Of a stretch of 64,000 nt of DNA, positions 62,881-64,000 are shown in pieces. The position numbers and the translations under genes are program-made. A model generated the notes under the pieces. That model did not search any database. It was not told where the DNA came from and saw nothing but the letters and a program-made list of their open reading frames with translations. Source of the DNA: Theobroma cacao (Eukaryota; Streptophyta; Magnoliopsida; Malvales; Malvaceae); NCBI RefSeq assembly GCF_000208745.1, contig NC_030858.1:8575588-8639587 (forward strand), in the 5' to 3' direction. How positions within the stretch are numbered: position 1 is the stretch's first letter; the number at the start of each line of letters is the position of its first letter.

Positions 62881-64000
62881 TGCTATAGCAGGACCATTTC
62901 CTGCTTTGGATTCACATCTTTCTCCTTTCAATTCACCACCGTATCAAAGATTTCTGGTTTCACATCATGAGCTAAGCTTTCCATTCATGACGACCTGTTC
63001 CTCATTCGATTTAATATCTCTCTTCTCCTATTATTTGAATGTCATGTCCCAAATCTCTGAAAATCCATCTCATGCAATATTATTTTGTTTTGCACAACCT
63101 TCGAAAAATTTTTTTGGGTATTTTGCACAACCAATCTTTACATATTTTTTTTCTCATTTTTCACCTATTTGAGAGCGTACGCTAAAGAAGACGGCTCATA
63201 AAGGGCATTTTTATCCCAAAATCTTTACTGATGATTAAAAATAGTTAAAAGTATCTTCCGGTTATTTACAAAAATATGTTATTTATAAAAGCTTAAAAAA
63301 AATCCCCAAACTTAAACATTTAATCTCAATTTAAATATTTAACTTTTTAACTTTAATATAAGTATATAGTACTTATTTATTTAAACATGCTAAGTTTAAA
63401 GTGACTGGCAATCTGACATAGTTCAGCGCTCACTGCGTCATACTCAACGGCGTCTGAACAACGACAATGACCCTACCCGGAATTTGCTCTTTTTTTATTT
63501 TTAATTCTGGCAGTGAGAACAATATTATCTACATATATATTTTGTCATTTTCAATTTCAGACTTATTTGAAATCTCCCAACGGAACTGTGACACATGTAG
63601 TTGTACTTATCAATACTTTTTTCTCTTTTTCTTTTAATGTTAAAGAGACAGACAGCACCTTTCTCTCTCTCCTCGGCTTATCCTTCCACTGTCTCTCACT
63701 CACTTTCTTTTGTTGGAAACCTTTACCTTTCTTCCTGAAAACACAAACCCCAAATTTTCTTTCACATTTTTCATATCTTTCTCATCCATTTCCCCTCCAT
63801 CTTCACCCCGTGGAACAGGTTATGAGATTGAAACATGAGTGATGTCATGTCTTTCAGCTGGAGAGCACCGTTTTCTGCAACAGAGATTGATACTAACTGA
63901 CAGTTTCATGTAAGGTCGTGCTGTGCTCCAAATTTCACTTAGACAAGATTTCCCTTTAGTGTAGAAACTAGAATCAGTCTATAAGAATGAATGTAGTGAG
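62881..64000. other. Right flank, no gene recognised
   Basis: This is pyrimidine-rich and AT-rich sequence. A CT-rich stretch at 63660-63720 (TTTCTCTCTCTCCTCGG) could be a 5' leader of a plus-strand gene that continues beyond the window, but no reading frame in the window is convincing. Confidence 0.4.

Noticed and set aside
63513..63842. Gene start at the right edge
   Set aside because: The open frame is low-complexity and has no motif. A leader of an off-window gene is possible but cannot be supported.

Overview
This is nuclear DNA from a flowering plant, most likely a eudicot. The evidence is intron-rich genes with GT/AG borders, AT-rich intergenic sequence, a plant-type PDR transporter, a VHA-c'' subunit, and a Mutator-like element carrying a Ulp1-type gene. 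I cannot name the species from the sequence. There is one ambiguous base (N at 993).

Region 1 (1-15.4 kb) is a transposon graveyard. A 3' partial copy of a PDR/ABCG gene lies on the minus strand. It is broken by a LINE insertion with a poly-A tail and an 11-bp target duplication, by a ~690-bp insertion that may be hAT-like, and by a second LINE fragment at its 5' breakpoint. Next to it is a decayed Copia element that is itself split by a 1.55-kb hAT-like element with a near-perfect 8-bp target duplication.

Region 2 (15.4-22.6 kb) is an intact 24-exon PDR-type ABC transporter on the minus strand (1450 aa). It is the likely source family of the broken copy upstream.

Region 3 (22.6-31.97 kb) is mostly empty. 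It holds one tRNA-Val(CAC), several small tandem repeats, and a probable non-autonomous element built from degenerate GTGTAACA repeats.

Region 4 (31.98-49.6 kb) is the gene-rich part: a BAHD acyltransferase of CER2/CER26 type (-), the V-ATPase proteolipid subunit c'' (+), an FAD-dependent monooxygenase (-), the N-terminal acetyltransferase NAA50 (+) head to head with it, and a short conserved, probably plastid, protein (-). The genes look unrelated in function (membrane or cuticle lipid, proton pumping, oxidation, protein acetylation), as is usual in plants. All five reconstruct as full-length reading frames with consistent splice phases.

Region 5 (51.9-62.9 kb) is a large composite Mutator-like element of Kaonashi/CUMULE type. 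It has a decayed mudrA-type transposase (+) and a convergent, decayed plant-mobile-domain (DUF1985)/Ulp1 cysteine protease gene (-). Hundreds of bases of ~31-bp repeats (core GACACGCCATGCAT) sit at both edges, between the genes and inside at least two introns of the protease gene. The protease gene also contains four tandem copies of a 156-bp exon-plus-intron unit, each adding exactly 24 codons. This is the most interesting part of the window. The last 1.1 kb holds nothing I can name.
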